A DNA stretch of 64,000 bases from positions 1,798,001 through 1,862,000 of the forward strand of contig NZ_LT707065.1 of NCBI RefSeq assembly GCF_900156745.1, read 5' to 3'. The position numbers were made by a program, and so were the translations under genes. The notes under the pieces are model-generated. The model had not been told where the DNA came from and made no database searches. It saw only the letters and a list, made by a program, of their open reading frames with translations. Positions 61,470 through 64,000 of the stretch are shown here, piece by piece (positions within the stretch are counted from its first letter, which is position 1; the number at the start of each line of letters is the position of its first letter). The DNA is from Achromobacter sp. MFA1 R4 (lineage in GTDB: Bacteria; Pseudomonadota; Gammaproteobacteria; Burkholderiales; Burkholderiaceae_B).

Positions 61470-64000
61470 CTATCGCGGCGACGGTTCCGGCGTCGCCATC
61501 ACCGATCCGCCCAACCCATCGTCGTCGTCGCGCGCGGATTCGCCGCGCAGTTCGCGGGCCGCCTGGACATCCTCGCCTTCGGGCCCACTGGCGGCGCCGG
61601 CCGCTTCCGCGGCTTCGGCCGCCTGCGCCGGACTGGGGGCCGAAGCCGCGGCCGCGGGAGCCGCCGCCGCGGATGCCTGCGAAAACTGCTTCCAGACCTC
61701 GATGGCGCGCAACCGCTGCTTGGCCACGACCTGGATGCGATCACGCAGGTTTTCGTCGCGGGCGAGCAGCGCGTGGAAGTCGCGCGAAGACAGCATCAGC
61801 AGCTTGCTGTAGCCCAGCGACGTCACGTCCGGCGTGAGCTGCGCTTCGCCCAGCAGGCCCAGCTCGCCGAAGAACTCCCCGCTGCCCAGCTCGATCATGG
61901 TGTTGTCGGGCAGGTGGACCGCCACGGCGCCCGACGCCACGAAACACATTTCCTCGCCGTGCCGGCCCTTGGTCAGCACCCGCTGGTCGGGCAGGGCAAG
62001 GCGCGGCTTGAGCAGCTTGCTGATGGCGCGCAGGGAATCGGGCGACAGCCCTTCGAAGAGCGGCACGCGCTTGATGAGTTCGGCCGCGCTCATTTCGATG
62101 TCCAGCGGCGGATGCTTGTCGATGTGCGCCCAGCGGCTCTTCAATTGCTCGGTCAGGTCCGCATAGACTTCGCCGCTGATCAGAAACTGCTCAAGCATGT
62201 CGCGATAGCGGATGCGCTCGAGTTCGCGGGCCACGCGGCCCAGGTAGCTTTCCTGCAGCCACTGGGCGTACGACGGATACTGCAGGTTCAGGGCCTGCAT
62301 GGCGTTCTCGATCAGGTCCAGGCGGCGCTGGTGCAACGACACGATGCGCTGCGTGGCCGCTTCGCCCAGCAATGGCGTGATCTGCTCGCGGGCAAAGGCG
62401 ATCAGGCGCTGCGCGACCGACCGCTTGCTCATCAGGTTGGCAAAGCGCTGGCCGAGTTCGCGCGCCAGCCAGCCCTGGAAGCCGAAGACATAGTGCAGCC
62501 GCAGCGCCAGCCTGAATCCCGTCGAATAGCGCACGTCGGCCACGATGGCACGCTCGAAGCCCTCCACGCCGCCCAGCCGGATGGCGTCTTCCAGGCGCTC
62601 CGCGCGGGCCAGCAATGTTTCGGCCATGCGCCAGTCCACGATCTGGGCCTTGAGAATGTCGAAGAACATTTCTTCTTCGCGCTGGGCGACGATGGTCAGG
62701 CCCACCGCCACGCGCTGCTCGTCGGTCATCTGGCTGACCCGGCCATCGTGCACGCTGGCCAGGCTGGCGTCGAACACGGCGCGGATGCGGTCGCGGACCT
62801 CGGTGCCGATGTGCTCGGCCTTGGCGACTTCTTCGGTCTTGCCCTGCAGGTCCTCCAGCGCCACGGCCATCACCTGGTTGCGGATGGTCCGCTCCACGGG
62901 CGATAGCTGGTTCAACCCCAGCATGCGGATGAGCGGCCGCAGGCTGATGCCGTTGACGAACAGGGTCATCAGGACGAACCCGGTGGTGGCGACAGCGATG
63001 AACTGGCGCGCCTCTTCGGGCACGCCCGTCTGCTCGGTCACCGCCAGCGCCAGCGCCAGCGACACGGCGCCGCGCAAGCCGCCCCACAGCATCACGACCT
63101 TGTAGGGATTGCTGACCTTGGTGCCCAGCCGGGTCAGGCCCAGCAGCGGCAGCAAGCCGAACACCACGATGCCGCGCGCGACCAGGGTCACGACGAACAC
63201 CACGCCGACCAGCACCAGTTCCTGCCAATCGGCGGCCGCCATGAGCTTGGGAATCAGCATGGCGGCAAACAGGAAAATGAGCGAATTGGCCCAGAAGCCG
63301 AACTGCTCCCAGGCGCTGGCCAGATGTTCGAAGGTCGTGGGCGACATGCGCGTGCGGCCGGTCGATCCCACCACCAGCCCCGCGATCACCGTGGCGACCA
63401 CGCCCGAGACGTTCAGGTAATGCTCGGAGATGAAGAAGGACAGGTAGGCCAGCGTCAGGGTCAGCGTGATCTCGGCCGTGGGAAAACCGCGCAACCAGGC
63501 GAACAGGAAGCAGGCCAGCCGCCCCATGGCAAACCCCGCCAGCCCGCCGCCGATGAAGTGCACGAGGAAGTCGTTGAAGATGCCGCTGACGGACAACTCG
63601 CCCCTGCCGCTCAGTACGGCCAGCAGCACGGAGTACAGCGCGATGGAGGCCGCGTCGTTGAAGAGGCTTTCGCCCTCGACCAGGGTGGTCAGCCGCTTGG
63701 GCGCGCCCACTTCGCGGAAAATGCCGACCACGGCCACCGGGTCCGTCGTCGCCACGATGGCGCCCAGCAGCAGGCACACCACCAGCCCGTAGGGCGAGAC
63801 CGCATCGAGCGTCACGCCGACCACCACCGTGCAGACGACCACCGCCACGATGGCCATCATCAAGATGGGACCGATGTCGTCCATCAATCGACGCACGTTC
63901 ATCGCCAGCGCGGTCTCGAAGAGCAGCACGGGCAGAAATACCATCAGGAAGGTCTCGGACGAGATCTCGAAGCTTTCCAGCGAATCGAGGAAGTCGCCGA
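61470..64000 (-). CDS. CPA1-type Na+/H+ antiporter with cyclic-nucleotide-binding domain, N-terminus outside window
   Basis: At least 843 residues; the frame runs open to the right edge, so the start lies beyond it. The membrane half has CPA1 features: LPVLLFETALAMN, the transport motif region TTDPVAVVGIFREVGAPKRL and ESLFNDAASIALYS, with the double-acidic core ND. A long cytosolic region follows, then a cNMP-binding domain (VASGAVAVHLPDNTMIELGS, about 700 residues into the visible part) and an Ala/Pro-rich tail. It probably exchanges Na+ for H+ under control of a nucleotide ligand. Confidence 0.88.
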   Translation of the reverse strand, partial: GDFLDSLESFEISSETFLMVFLPVLLFETALAMNVRRLMDDIGPILMMAIVAVVVCTVVVGVTLDAVSPYGLVVCLLLGAIVATTDPVAVVGIFREVGAPKRLTTLVEGESLFNDAASIALYSVLLAVLSGRGELSVSGIFNDFLVHFIGGGLAGFAMGRLACFLFAWLRGFPTAEITLTLTLAYLSFFISEHYLNVSGVVATVIAGLVVGSTGRTRMSPTTFEHLASAWEQFGFWANSLIFLFAAMLIPKLMAAADWQELVLVGVVFVVTLVARGIVVFGLLPLLGLTRLGTKVSNPYKVVMLWGGLRGAVSLALALAVTEQTGVPEEARQFIAVATTGFVLMTLFVNGISLRPLIRMLGLNQLSPVERTIRNQVMAVALEDLQGKTEEVAKAEHIGTEVRDRIRAVFDASLASVHDGRVSQMTDEQRVAVGLTIVAQREEEMFFDILKAQIVDWRMAETLLARAERLEDAIRLGGVEGFERAIVADVRYSTGFRLALRLHYVFGFQGWLARELGQRFANLMSKRSVAQRLIAFAREQITPLLGEAATQRIVSLHQRRLDLIENAMQALNLQYPSYAQWLQESYLGRVARELERIRYRDMLEQFLISGEVYADLTEQLKSRWAHIDKHPPLDIEMSAAELIKRVPLFEGLSPDSLRAISKLLKPRLALPDQRVLTKGRHGEEMCFVASGAVAVHLPDNTMIELGSGEFFGELGLLGEAQLTPDVTSLGYSKLLMLSSRDFHALLARDENLRDRIQVVAKQRLRAIEVWKQFSQASAAAAPAAAASAPSPAQAAEAAEAAGAASGPEGEDVQAARELRGESARDDDDGLGGSVMATPEPSPR

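Overview
The window looks like a chromosome segment from a high-GC betaproteobacterium of the Alcaligenaceae, most likely Achromobacter or Bordetella. The support is a urea ABC transporter (urtAB), an aa3 oxidase cluster with SCO, ctaB, ctaA and surf1 in betaproteobacterial order, PhaM, DUF2909, DUF2970 and DUF3717 proteins, and glmU and glmS. Backbone genes are very GC-rich. Stretches at about 6.2-19.3 kb and 38-40 kb look clearly less so; this was judged by eye and not computed.

Layout. 1-5.9 kb: urtB (partial) and urtA face away from a chimeric NCS1-permease/hybrid histidine kinase and its LuxR-type response regulator, with two palindromic boxes between them. 5.9-19.6 kb: a 13.1-kb accessory island with every recognised gene on the minus strand, bounded by 331-bp direct repeats. 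Each repeat is the 3' end of a MocR-type regulator gene. The island carries McrBC, a NERD-nuclease/SF1-helicase fusion, a zinc-ribbon protein, a tiny membrane protein, a WYL regulator, and a three-gene dynamin-like LeoABC (Eleos-like) system. In that system the GTPase domain is divided between two polypeptides. 19.3-29 kb: the intact MocR regulator, then a reductase and stress-type cluster (three SDRs, an MDR, two NTF2-like proteins, DoxX) with AraC, LysR and TetR regulators and recognisable operators. 29-34.8 kb: a LysR regulator and a four-gene efflux system (FUSC, DUF1656, HlyD, NodT). 34.9-40.3 kb: an accessory stretch with a Rap1a/Tai-like protein, an S41 protease homologue that appears to have lost its catalytic dyad, a DUF3396 type VI immunity protein, a GNAT enzyme and a broken integrase. 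40.6-50.4 kb: glmS, Lrp, an AbiEii toxin pair, a glycosyltransferase, ugd, an MFS pump, glmU and phaM. 51.5-60.2 kb: the cytochrome c oxidase assembly and structural cluster. 60.5-64 kb: a NUDIX hydrolase and a truncated-by-window CPA1 antiporter with a cyclic-nucleotide domain.

How it works together. The island is best read as a stacked anti-phage locus: modified-DNA restriction (McrBC), a nuclease-helicase module under a WYL regulator, and a membrane-acting dynamin system. It was inserted beside a MocR gene by an event that duplicated the 3' end of that gene. The most unusual observations are the split GTPase, the McrC reading frame that terminates inside the duplicated MocR sequence, the NERD-helicase/zinc-ribbon/TM/WYL gene set, and the inactive-looking S41 protein beside a Rap1a-like gene.
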